Shown: positions 11,398-22,057 of the stretch, piece after piece | How the letters are laid out: every line of letters starts with the position of its first letter | Position numbering within the stretch: the first letter of the stretch is position 1 | Assembly (NCBI GenBank): GCA_009103225.1 | Contig: RHPI01002533.1 | Location: 152,841-216,840, forward strand | DNA from: Chlorokybus atmophyticus | Lineage: Eukaryota > Streptophyta > Chlorokybophyceae > Chlorokybales > Chlorokybaceae | Reading direction: 5' to 3' | DNA length: 64,000 nt | Notes under the pieces: generated by a model | Database searches by the model: none | What the model saw: the letters and a program-made list of their open reading frames with translations, nothing else | What the model was told of the DNA's origin: nothing | Translations under genes and position numbers: made by a program

Positions 11398-14133
11398 CTA
11401 ATGCCTCCAAAGCTTGAGAACTCTGTCTTTGCCACCAGAAGCCACGCGCTGACCGTCTGGACTCCAATCAACTGTGAAAACCTGCACAAGAAGGCTGGTT
11501 GTATTGTGCACTGACAAGTCGCGCCGTTCTGTACATACATGCGCGGAAATCACACTGCGCTGCTCAACAATGTGCCCACTGATACCTCATCCGCATGACC
11601 TGGAAGGTCTTCCTTCAGCCTTCTCGTGCGTATTTCCCAAGCCTGCAGCAGTGCAATGAGTGCAGTCTTCACAGTCAACAGCAAGTCACCACACAGTACG
11701 GAGCTCAACTTACATAAAAGTGCAGCACAGTACAGAGCTCAAGTCACCAAGTCACAAGACAACTGCGCGCCTACCTTCATTGTGCTGTCTTTGCTGCCAC
11801 TAACCAGGATTCGGCTATCTGGTGACCAGCTGCAAGGCAACCACCGACAAGTTAGCACGTGGTTGGCTACAGTCTGCTGAGCTACTGTGCTTCAACCCAC
11901 AATCCCTGCATTCTATATGTTGTACAACCAACTACGTAGGCACAGCTCTCTCTTGCTGTCTTTTGGAGTACGTCAACAAGGGGTAAAGCTTAACGCCGCA
12001 GCTCACCTTATTTGGTACACAGGGCCAACATGTCCTCGCAACGTTGTCACAAACTTCCCGGTAAAGCCATCCCACAACTTTACGGACTTGTCAAAGGAGG
12101 CGCTTGCAATCCATCGCCCGTCAGGTGAGAAGCAGACATGGTTGATGAGCTGCAAGAACCATGTGTCACTTCTGTTGAAGCCAAGACCACAGGTTGCAAA
12201 TCTGCTGCGCAAAGATGTTGCATGCTAAAACGCACTTGCATGTGTCCTGTCATTCGCGCCAATGGCTTGTTGCCTGCTGATGGTTCCCACAAAAACAACG
12301 TGAAGTCATCTGAGCCCGAGACTAACCGCTCTCTTCCGCCCTCAAGAGCTGCATTGTACCGTACAAGTGCTGCCTGCGTTTGTGCAAACCCACAAAACAC
12401 ATCAATTGCGACCTCACAGTAGCACAGTGAACGACAACCCGCAAAGCTTCAGGCTTGAAAGACAACCAGCCAGATGCAGCAGATGCCGTAACCAACCTGT
12501 TGCATTTCTTCGTTGGAGCGAAACTTCTTATCAGTATGATGGTCGAACGGACCAGTGCGCAATGCAAACTCCGTGCTCAACGCAAGCGTGTTCACCCAGT
12601 GCCCATGCCCCTGAGACATTAGCAAGGTTTGCAATAGCAACCAAGTATGGTTCAGGTGGACATCAGCAACCAGTTGAGGGCACTGCAACAGCCATGCAAG
12701 CGTACCTTCAATGTGCGTATAAGCTTGCCTTGTGTTGTCTCCCAAACATGTATGGATGTGTCTCGTGAACTGGCGGGACAACCAAACCTCAGAGTGTGCA
12801 TGCATGAGCTTATATCATCAAATGATGACACCCACTTGTGAACATGGACATGTGCTAGCCTTACCTGGAGTAGAGCAGACCATCTCCACCCCACTTGACG
12901 CAGCTAACAGCCATTGCATGCGCCGACATCGACAAGGTGCAGCGCCTCGACTGCGCATCCCACACGCGGACTCCGCCATCCTTGGATGCGCTTGCAAGCC
13001 TTCTGCAAGGCACCATCAGATGGGCAGGCTCCCAAGCGAGGGATGTAATCCACTTTTTGTGACCCTGAGTGCGGGCCATCAACAAACATCACCACAAGCT
13101 GCTCTAATGTACAGCCCCTAGCGGCAAGCTAGCCTACTATCAAGGTGTGATGCAGCACCTTCAAGGGGCCACCCAAGGGTTGACCAGTAGCAGGGTCCCA
13201 AAGGCGAAGATCCCCGTCCATACCACCGCTTGCAAGTAGCTTTGCATCGGGAGACCATGCAATCACCAACACCCAGTTGCTGTGCCCTGCAACACATCAC
13301 CAACTTGAGCCCCTGCGCTTCCCTGACTTCATCGAACTGTACCTTTGCATGTGTGTAGCGGAGTCTCTGTGCTAAGGTCCCATAAGCGCACGGTGGTGTC
13401 CCCCGAGCCACTTGCTAACCGCTGCCCATCAGGACTAAAGCTGACCGAGAGAACCGCTTCAGCATGGCCTGCATATCACGGATCAATGTGGAGTAGCAGG
13501 TGCCACATGCTACTGTGTCGAAGCTATATGAAGCTGATGAATGTGTCGAGAACAATGATAAAAAGAGACGCAGTTGAGTCCCTGTTGTTACCTGCAATTG
13601 TTGACGAGCACCTTGTGACGGCACGCACCCGGAAGATTGCCTGAGGCCTGTAGACAATGCGCAAGACGGCCTCCACAGACACTGCAACAACCACTCATTT
13701 CAAATGAAACTTATTGCTGCTGCAGGTTACTCGTACCAAACATGACCACAAGTGGAAAGCAAAGCATAGCACATTGAGCACCTGCGTTTTGCTGCATGTG
13801 CTGGCCGAGCTCGCCAGCAAGCTCAACATCATTGACGTAGAAAGCATATGGCAGGCGCTCATCCTGCATGCAAGCATCTCAAAGCATATGGCAGGCGCTC
13901 ATCCTGCAGCATGCCATCTGCACTGTCGCATGCACGTGCGTTTGTGTCCTGGAGACATGCATAGCAGTGCATGATAGCACTGCACTACTTGCATGTTTGA
14001 GCAGGTTGTTGAGCACGGCTTCAAGCTGCTCCGGGGTGGCGCTTTGCGGCAAGTCCAACTGCGGCCCGGCAGACGCTCCAGCAGCATCCACAAGCTGCGC
14101 AATCACATTGCCAGCTGCCGCCACAGCGTCCAT
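11398..14133 (-). CDS. NLE1: Notchless homolog, WD40 ribosome-biogenesis factor
   Basis: Thirteen minus-strand exons join to 473 residues: 14133-13993, 13863-13782, 13681-13592, 13468-13343, 13286-13159, 13064-12865, 12769-12706, 12610-12497, 12373-12236, 12149-12007, 11829-11775, 11642-11586, 11481-11398. The N-terminal NLE domain reads [20 protein letters not shown] then [13 protein letters not shown] repeats follow, with [74 protein letters not shown], and the end [15 protein letters not shown]. The order matches human and yeast Notchless/Rsa4 (about 485-515 aa). This protein binds the Rea1/midasin ATPase MIDAS domain in nucleolar pre-60S particles. Intron 1 uses a GC donor (CAT/GCAAGT). 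It is head-to-head with the aspartate kinase gene. Confidence 0.96.
13841..13908. repeat. 28-bp tandem duplication around the NLE1 intron 1 acceptor
   Basis: The 28 bases at 13841-13868 recur at 13881-13908, offset 40. The copied block contains the splice acceptor and the first residues of NLE1 exon 2. Two identical acceptors therefore lie 40 bases apart on the minus strand. Only the downstream one (exon end 13863) keeps the frame; using the upstream one puts an in-frame TGA into the exon. Confidence 0.85.
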
Positions 14134-14694
14134 AGGGGTTTCTGTCGGTCACTCGCACCAAACGCTACCAACGCAAGGACCTAAACTGACTTTAAAGCTC
14201 AACGACAAGGTCGCCTGCAAGTGTCAACCTACAAGCTGTACTTTCACTACGTGCAACCACAAGCTTGCTCTAGCCTCGGGCTACAACTTGAACTAGAAGT
14301 GCGGCAATTGTGTAGCTGCCTCAGCTCAAGCATGCCGAAAGACAAAGGAAAGAAAGCACCGCAACACTCTCCGTCTCCAGTGCAAGAACCTCGCAGTCAG
14401 TCCTCACGCCCTTCAGTTGAGCGCTCCTACCAGCCACCACCTCAGAGGCAACAAGCTGCACCAACAACACCACCAAAACCACCCCCTCCCCAGCCAGCAG
14501 CTCCGGCAGCACGCAGAGAGCAAGCACAGCGCTAAGCAGCGGCGGCGGCGGCGGCGGCGGTGCAGCCGGCAAGCTACTGAACGCTCAGCTGCACTGCGCC
14601 GACAATCTACCACTGTCGGTGCTGCCACCAACCAATCGGTGGCAAGGCATTATCGCCGACAGTGGCGCTCAAGCTGACGACGGCGGGCGGCAGC
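14134..14694. promoter_or_regulatory. Shared upstream region of NLE1 (-) and aspartate kinase (+)
   Basis: The start codons of the two genes face away from each other across about 560 bases, so both 5' UTRs and promoters must lie here. The stretch includes a GGC-triplet run at about 14540-14562 and proline-rich-looking open frames that I read as non-coding. A short plus-strand frame (14331-14535) overlaps an antisense frame and lacks motifs. Confidence 0.5.
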
Positions 14695-17600
14695 ATGGCG
14701 GCGGCAACGGCCGCGGCGGCGACGGGCATGGCCGTGTCGTCGCCGTCGTCGGTAGTCGTGGTCAGGGGATTGGCGTTCAGAGATATCGCTGCGCCCCTTG
14801 CGAGCGCCCCTCGTCCCTCGCAGCTGCTGCTGCGCAGCAGCAGGCGCCAGGGCGGCGGGATCGCCGCCTTCTCGCAGCACAGCGCGAGCAGCAGGAGGAG
14901 GGTAGAAGCGCGCAGGCCTCTGCAACTGACTTGCGTGCTTGCGCCTGACGCTGCCGCCACTGCGCAGACTGAGCAGAAGCTTGAGGTACAAGAAAAAGCT
15001 TCCCACCTTTGGTTTCGGTTGCCTCCACATTGTGCTCACCCACCGTTGATTGAAAGCCTTAACTGTGCATGAGCCTCCAAACCTTAAGCGCCATCGCACT
15101 TGTGTGCGAAGCCACACAAGTGCGATGGCGCTTAAGGTTTGGAGTCAAAACTCACAGTCTTTGCAGTACCCGCTTTGCTGTGAGCTCAGAACCGTTCATA
15201 GCGCATGGCGCTTGCCCCCCCCCCCCCCCCCNGGGTTTGAACCATAGCGCATGGCGCTCCCCCCCCCCCCCCCTCCCTTCCCTTCACAGTTGATCGCTTA
15301 ACACCGAGCAGTCACATTTGCACAAGCATTCCCTGTGTGCACAAGTGATCACGGCACAAGGCAAATGTAGGCAGGGTGCAACTCACGTGGGACCACATGA
15401 AAAACATGGTATTGCACGTGCTTGGCATCAAGTTGACTTGGATGGCATTCACTTGGCGATGTTGTGCGCGTGGCTGCTTTGATCCGTGTCATACTTGCTA
15501 CGTCTGCCGCAACAGCTTGTATGGTTGTTCCATCCTTGAGGTCACAGGGCTGGTCGAAAGGGATGTTCAGGTGCTGCTTGTGTTGGGTGAGTATGTACTT
15601 GTAATCAGCTAATGGTTACCTCGTTGTCTCAGGCTGGAACATTTCCGGCACCCGGGCGCAATGGGGAGGTGGGGTACACGGTTGTCATGAAGTTCGGGGG
15701 GTCCAGCGTTGCGACGGCTCACCGCATGAAGGAAGTTGCCAATCTCGTTATGTCATTCAGGGATGAGCGGCCGATCATTGTGCTGTCAGCAATGGGAAAA
15801 ACTACCAATGCGCTCATCAGGGTAAGCGTGAGAGCAGGTGCTGTTTGCTGTGTCTTAGCATGTCTTCAGAGGTTGCAGCTAGCATAAGATGGATGCTTCC
15901 CAACAAGGCGTTATTTGTTCTCCATAGGCAGGTGAGCAGGCTGTTGAGCACGGCTACGATCAAGATTTCCTGGAGGAGTCGTTGACGACTGTCAAGCAGC
16001 TACACTACACGTGAGACAGTCTCCCCGAGTGAAGTCATGGATCTGATAGTGTATGACCGCAGCACAGCGCTCGGGGAGGGGGGCACTGCTTATAAACCTG
16101 CATGTGTGGCAGGACTGCGGATGAGCTAGGAGTGTCGCGTGAGGTTGTCAAAGGTAGCAACAATGCACATTGCGGTTATCTTGATGAGAGTATCTGCATG
16201 GCAATGCTGCTCGTTGCATGTAGTTACTATTCACATGTGTCCTCAACAGGTCTGCTGGAGGAGTTGACTCAGCTCCTGACTGGTGTCTCGTTGATGCGCG
16301 AGCTCACCAGCCGCACATTGGATTACTTGGTTTCTTTCGGCGAGCGCATGTCAACACGCCTGTTCTCTGCTTACCTAGTGACGCTGGGCGTGATGTCCAA
16401 ACAGCACGACGCTTGGGATATTGGCTTCATTACTACGGACGATTTCACCAATGGAGACATTTTGCCAGAGACTTACCCTGCAGTAGCTGCTGCATTGAAG
16501 CCCAAGGCTGATGAGCCGCCACACGTGCCTATCGTGACAGGCTTTCTGGGAAGGGTACGGTGTCATGCTGGTGCTAGCTATGAGTGTGAAGTGTGGGGTT
16601 TGAGGTGCACGATGTGGTTTAGGATATGTGTACACAAGCATTGCTTTCATCAGGGCAAAGACACCAAGGCTATCACAACCCTTGGGCGAGGTGGTAGCGA
16701 CTTGACTGCAACTGTCCTTGGCGCAGCGCTTGGGCTAAGGGAGGTGCAGGCAAGTGCGGTTCTTCTGGCGCTATTGATTGAATTTTGTTTATCTCTCGTG
16801 GTTCCAAGTGCAAGCAGCGCATGTAGCTACTCCTGAGCACATTTGGTGCTTCGGTGATATATATATATATATATATATATATGGTTCAGCACTCGTCCGT
16901 GATTGAGGCATTTTGAGTCAGATTTACAAGTCAGGCTTCCTGACTGTGACAAAATGAGACAGGATGCTGCTGCACGCCCTTGCCAGGCAGTTGCGTATTG
17001 TTTAGACAATCAGACTGTACCTGCCAACGACATTACAGCTGACGCGTGTTGTGGTTTTCTCAGGTTTGGAAAGATGTAGATGGTGTCTTGTCTAGTGATC
17101 CCAACATAGTGCCCACTGCATGTACGGTACCATACCTTACCTTCGACGAGGCTACGGAGCTGGCATACTTTGGCGCCACAGTGTTGCACCCTCAGAGCAT
17201 GAGGCCTTCAATGAAGTGCAATGTGCCTGTGCGAGTAAAGAATTCCTACAACCCCACGCACCCCGGCACGCTTATTGCTTGCGAGCGAGACCTGAGCAAG
17301 GTGATAGTCTAGCATCTGCAAGCATAGCTCAATATCGATGCGGTCATCCCCATGCTTCTCGCTGTTGCCTTGCCTTGATGTGCCCTTGTTGCAGACGCTG
17401 CTCACAAGCATTGTCGTGAAGAAGAATGTCACTATGCTGGACATCGTCAGCTCTAGAATGTTGGGCCAGTATGGCTTTTTGGCAAAGGTGCGCTTTTTCC
17501 ATTGCACCATGACAGTGGCATGACATCTTGTGATGGCCTACTGCCTATCAAGTCAAAGGCATACGGCTATGCACGTAGAGTGCCTTCACAGAAGGGTTTC

Positions 17601-18351
17601 TGACCTTATGCATGCACTGGCTCACTCAGGTATTTTCCATTTTTGAGGATCTGAAGATATCGGTAGACGTTGTGGCAACCAGTGAAGTCAGTGTATCTCT
17701 TACCCTAGACCCAGCCAAGCTGTGGAGCCGCAGCCTGATTCAACAGGTCCGCTGTCCCACCCTGATCTGTTGCGCTGGCTTGCACCCGCAACCTGCAGCA
17801 GCTGCACGCGCACAGGCAGAAGCTGCTGCATCAGCTCCCTTTTGTGTAATATGCCACTCGCACTCGCAGGAGTTGGACAATTTGTTGGAGAGATTTCAGA
17901 ACATTGCTCAAGTACGACTGCAACAACATAAGGCTATTATCAGTCTCATCTGCAACATTCAAAGGTCAAGTGAGGTGCTGGAGAAGGTGAGACTGGTGAA
18001 CGATTTGTTGTTGTGTGGCGGCTTGTAATATGTGGTCAGCGAAGTTTCCTGAGGTTGCGTTGATGGTGCTCCTCAGGCGTTTCGAGCGTTTCGCAAAGCT
18101 GGTGTCAATGTGCAGATGATATCCCAAGGAGCATCCAAGGTAAGTAATCTGCACTCTGCGCTTGCATTGATTGTGTGATTGTCAGCCCGAGCAGTGCTGC
18201 TTCGTTGAGTTGCTCTTTACTGTACTGAATGCAGGTGAACATTGCCATCCTTGTGGACAACAGTCAAGCGGAGGCATGCGTGCAATTGTTGCATGACGAG
18301 TTCTTCGCTGAACAATGCCAACATTATAATGACGAGATCGTGTCACGCTGA
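14695..18351 (+). CDS. AK: Monofunctional aspartate kinase, plastid-targeted type
   Basis: Twelve exons join to 582 residues ending in TGA: 14695-14985, 15633-15821, 15928-16010, 16113-16153, 16250-16554, 16654-16749, 17064-17300, 17395-17487, 17630-17746, 17870-17986, 18077-18139, 18235-18351. Exon 1 is an Ala/Ser/Arg-rich, acid-poor leader that looks like a chloroplast transit peptide. The kinase part has VVMKFGGSSVATAHRMKEVA (nucleotide site), SFGERMSTRLFSAYL, FITTDDFTNGDIL, GRGGSDLTATVLGAALG and VWKDVDGVLSSDPNIV. Two ACT domains follow (VTMLDIVSSRMLGQYGFLAK; VNVQMISQGASKVNIAILVD), so feedback control by lysine-pathway products is likely. It phosphorylates aspartate in the first step to Lys, Thr and Met. 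There is no fused homoserine dehydrogenase. Intron 6 has a GC donor (CAG/GCAAGT). Confidence 0.96.
15075..15144. repeat. 70-bp near-perfect palindrome in aspartate kinase intron 1
   Basis: Two 32-base arms (15075-15106 and 15113-15144), starting CTCCAAACCTTAAGCG, are exact reverse complements around the six-base loop CGAAGC. It lies inside intron 1, about 90 bases after the donor, so the pre-mRNA would form a very stable hairpin. Confidence 0.9.
15215..15273. other. Poly-C runs with one unresolved base
   Basis: A run of C ends in an N at 15232. A second C run follows at about 15259-15273. The block CATAGCGCATGGCGCT occurs before each run, so this is a short duplicated unit. The length of both runs is probably not reliable in the assembly. 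Intronic. Confidence 0.7.
16857..16882. repeat. (AT)n microsatellite
   Basis: A pure AT dinucleotide run in intron 6 of the aspartate kinase gene. Confidence 0.9.
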
Positions 18352-18408
18352 GTAGAGGTCACCACAATGCGCGTACAGTCTATGCATCTACCTGCATACC
18401 GTACACAG

Positions 18409-18413
18409 TGTAA
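18409..18413 (+). terminator. TGTAA-type polyadenylation signal of the aspartate kinase gene
   Basis: A TGTAA pentamer lies 57 bases after the TGA stop, in the position expected of the chlorophyte poly(A) element. Confidence 0.4.
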
Positions 18414-19118
18414 CGTTGTATGAATTTATGCTGAGCTTAGAAAGCAGTTTCTGGTGTCTTATTTTTGTAAGGTTATGCACACAGTTGGCCGTCGAGAATC
18501 AGGCAGACTCGCTTTGTTGTGATTGGCTGACCGGGCGCATAAATACTGAGCCTTCACCTAGCATGTGTATCCAACACTGTCAGAATCCTACAGACTTCTA
18601 CACTACGCTCTCCACGTAAATTAGGAACATTGCATGATTCATGGTGTCAATGCAAGCGCCACCATGGGAGCTTGCATGTTCAGCCAAGCGTCCTGGGCTT
18701 GGAAGCCGACTGCTGACCAACCATGGGCGCCACAGTCTGTCCGGCACCGCGTGCCGACATCCACTAGAGGCTGCAATAGCTTTTGTTCGCAGACCAATGC
18801 TACACTGTCGTACAACAACGGAGTTCAGGCACTGCAAAAGTCATCAACCACCAGACAATGTGCATGCAGCACATTTGTACATCAATCTCAAGCATACCTC
18901 ACCAAATTACCTGCTTGTGGATGGGCAATGAAGTGACCTTGGACTTGAGGCCACTGCTTTTTCAACAAACTGTGCAAGCCCACAAAGTTGCTTGAGGCTA
19001 TAAGATCATACCCAGCACACGAAAGAGTACGTACCAACAGTTGACACCTTGGAGAGAAGCGCTGTGTGCAGTTGCATGGAATAGTCGAAGTTGGGCCAGT
19101 AATGGCAGATCATGTCTC
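18414..19118. other. Intergenic stretch between convergent genes
   Basis: The aspartate kinase and BET genes converge here. I see no exon chain. The left part is likely 3' UTR of the kinase gene, the right part 3' UTR of the BET gene. Confidence 0.4.
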
Positions 19119-21282
19119 TCAGGCGGTCCCGTCAAGCATGAAATTCCTTGGGGAGAACTCGCCCAATGCTGCTAACTCGCTTTCAAGGTCAACGTGGTCA
19201 AAGTATTCGTCAAGTGGCTCTATCTTGATATGATGTTTGGGATCCTTGGGATCCTTGCTAACATGCGTGGCAACACGTAGCTTCTTCAGAGGCGGAGGAT
19301 TGGCTATCAACTCCTGCGCTCTTGATGGTAGAGACTTAATGCGCAAACACCTTTGTACATGCTTCTGGCAATGTGGCCGTAGAAGTGTTAGCAACCCGTT
19401 CCGACCTCCTGTGTCAGGCAAGGACCAAATGCAAGCAACAAACCTGCAGCCGTCGCTGTGTTACAGCGTCAAGCGCCTCCAAGTCAATTCTTGGTCGGTG
19501 TGTACCAGAAGCGCTTGCTCCCATGCCATCAGCAACAATCCGACCGGCACTCTCTAGATCTGGCCCCGTAAGTTTTGCAAGGTCTGAGCTTAACTGTTTC
19601 TTGTCTGCAGGCCGCAAAGGTCCACACTTCACCAGGCAATCTTGCTTGATGTCCTCAAGATGCTGATCTGCCTCATTGAGTGAGCGTGAAAGGTCCTGTG
19701 CAAACCAGAGTGTGCAACAGTAAGTTGAGCAAGTGACTAACAGTTAGACAGATAACTCCTGCTCCACAGCACTCAATGCAAGCATGTTACACACACAACC
19801 CAATGCGCATTGTTGCTCTTTGGAATCGACGAATGCACGATGCATGTCTGAGAAGCATGCGGCTGACCTCCAGCTCTTTGGTGCAAGCAACCTCGGCAGC
19901 GTTCAGGGTGTGGCCCAAAGCATCCAAAAGTGCATCCTCCTCTTTCTGGCGGGCAATCTCCTGAGCCAGTTTGGTATCCGTGAACGACTTCCACTTGGCT
20001 TCGAACAGAGCCGAAAGCGTGTTGGCCATGTCGTACACAGCATCATCTGGTTCATTGTACGTTTTGGCGTTGCTGCGACATACAGTTGTTAGTACATGTA
20101 GAACTACACCGCAACACTGGCGGAACTCAACTTTGCGCAAGCAAGCAAGCAAGCAAGCAAACGCTTTAGTTACCTGAAAACTAACCGAACATCAGCTGCA
20201 AAACCAGCTGGCTCGTAATATGACTGTTTCTCAAGCCGAGTTCTGATTGTGCTAAAGTCCATAGGATGCGTGATGATGTCATGGTAATCATGCAAGCCTA
20301 GCTCTTCTGCATCCACGGGTTCTGTGAACGGGTGCGCCAACTTGTGATTGCTGAGCTGCACGCGAATGCAATGTTGGTCAATCGCCAATCTTGTGGTCAG
20401 TCTACAATGCATTATTCAACAATTCCAAAGCGTTCTACCTGTCGCAGGATTCCGCTGCAATGCTTGAACAGATCCAGCTGCCTCTTGTTGCGCGCTGCAT
20501 CAACTTTTTCCCTCTCTGCTTTTGCCTTGGCTGATGGCTTGCGTTTCTTGCCTGAAGCTGGCGCCTTACCAGATTTTGCAACCTTGTTTAGCTGCTTCTC
20601 CAGCTGGCAGACATCCGCAGAACTAGTAAAACCATTGAAGGAGGGCAAGTTTATGTTTGAAACAAGTGAGGATATGCCTCTCAGGGGCTCCATCATGCAA
20701 CAACTGCTTCGGCGCACGAAGGGTTTACCAAAACACCAACACATCCAGTCAACATGCAAAACGCTATGCCAATGTGCCCTCCACCTGGTCCACGCTGCGA
20801 GTGAGTTCCGCCAGCTGTCGTCTCACAACTTTCTGAAGGTCTTCAGGGGTTTGAACCGCTCCCGCAGCCGCAGCTGCAGGTGACGAACCCGCAGGCGCAG
20901 CAGCTGAAATGGGAAAGGCGGGCGCAGCTGGCACCACCACAGCCGGTACCTTGAGTTTCCCTGCGCCACCTCCCCCTCGTCCCCTGCCAAAACCTGCCCC
21001 TCCACCAATGGCAGCCATTACCGCTGAAAACGACCGCGACAACGACGACGACGACCCCGCCAATGCCGCCGCCGCCGCCGCAAAACCCTAAAACTGGCAG
21101 TACGGATGCACGTACACAGAACATGATGAGGACACACTCAATGACGGTCGTAAGGTACTGACCGCGCCTTTTTTGGTACCGCTTGTCGGACTCATACGTA
21201 TCAACCCTGCATGCCCCACAAACTGTGCTTGTAACCCGCTGCCCAAATGAAAATTTGCTTGTTCAGCGCTGCTTGCCGCCAT
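19119..21282 (-). CDS. BET/GTE-family bromodomain protein
   Basis: The clear minus-strand exons are 21282-21163, one ending at 20785, one ending at 20439, then 20355-20174, 20072-19868, 19695-19444 and 19313-19119 (TGA). The bromodomain spans two junctions: [14 protein letters not shown], then [39 protein letters not shown] and [10 protein letters not shown], then [19 protein letters not shown]. Family proteins use it to read acetylated histones. A C-terminal NET-like region follows ([32 protein letters not shown]), with a Lys-rich linker ([11 protein letters not shown]) before the bromodomain. One bromodomain plus NET is the plant GTE architecture. The N-terminus is Ala/Gly-rich, and the joins of exons 1-3 are not certain. 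Confidence 0.85.
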
Positions 21283-22057
21283 AGCTGCCTACATGACAGT
21301 TAGGGTTTCAAAGCAGATCGATGATGCCGCCGTTTGGTAGCGGTTGAAGTCGGGGTAGGTGGTGGCGGCGGCGGCGGTCTCGTTTACATCCGGGCGCGGT
21401 GCGGTACGGGACGTCATCTCTCCCTTCTCCGTGTTCACATTCGAGGCGTTCTCTCTGGTACACATGAGGGCTGTTGACCAAAACGGGAGCAGTCGCCCAA
21501 TGCATGCGTGGTGCAGTGACTCTACGCTGCCCCTCTTCTTGGCACCTTAGCTGCATCGGCATTGCCCGTGTTGCATTAGCAGTTGGTTGTGCTGTGGTGC
21601 CTTGTATCATGCTAGTGGATTGCTGCCTTCGTCAGTGGTCAAGCGTTGGCCGTGGTGAGTCCAGTGGTCTTGGGTTCATTCACACAGTATCCAACAGCCG
21701 GACGTTGGGCGTAACGCGCTGCACGTGATGGGTGGGAGCAAAAGCATTGGCGTTTTTTGTGGGGATGGAGCCTGGATGACTTTGGATGTGTGGATGCATG
21801 GCTGCGAGTGCTGCGTTCCTGCCTGCCGGCATGCTTGCTTAGCTAGTGAGGATGCGCAAACTGGCGGGAGCTTACCGGATGCTTAGCTTGGTCATGGAGC
21901 ATGAATACCTGCTCCATGCTTCACGCTGGCCGCGGCTTCGGCATGGTTCGTTAGTGCAGTTATTAAGCTCCAACCACCACGAGCCGGGGGCCAATGGCAT
22001 ATCTTCGCTTGGTGGTTTTGGCTTACGTGTTGCATCTGGCACAGACAGTCACTCAAG
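21283..22057. promoter_or_regulatory. Shared upstream region of the BET (-) and SR (+) genes
   Basis: These 775 bases separate two divergent start codons. No coding exon is recognised. It contains a GGC-triplet run near 21360. Both promoters and 5' UTRs are expected here. Confidence 0.45.

Noticed and set aside
12236-12243. GC donor after NLE1 exon 9
   Set aside because: CACAT/GCAAGT looked like another GC donor, but using the GT four bases further (CAA/GTGCGT) keeps the frame and the expected GHMQLINHV sequence.
14331-14535. Small Pro-rich plus-strand gene between NLE1 and aspartate kinase
   Set aside because: It lies in the shared promoter region, is low-complexity and is matched by equally long antisense frames; no splice or motif support.
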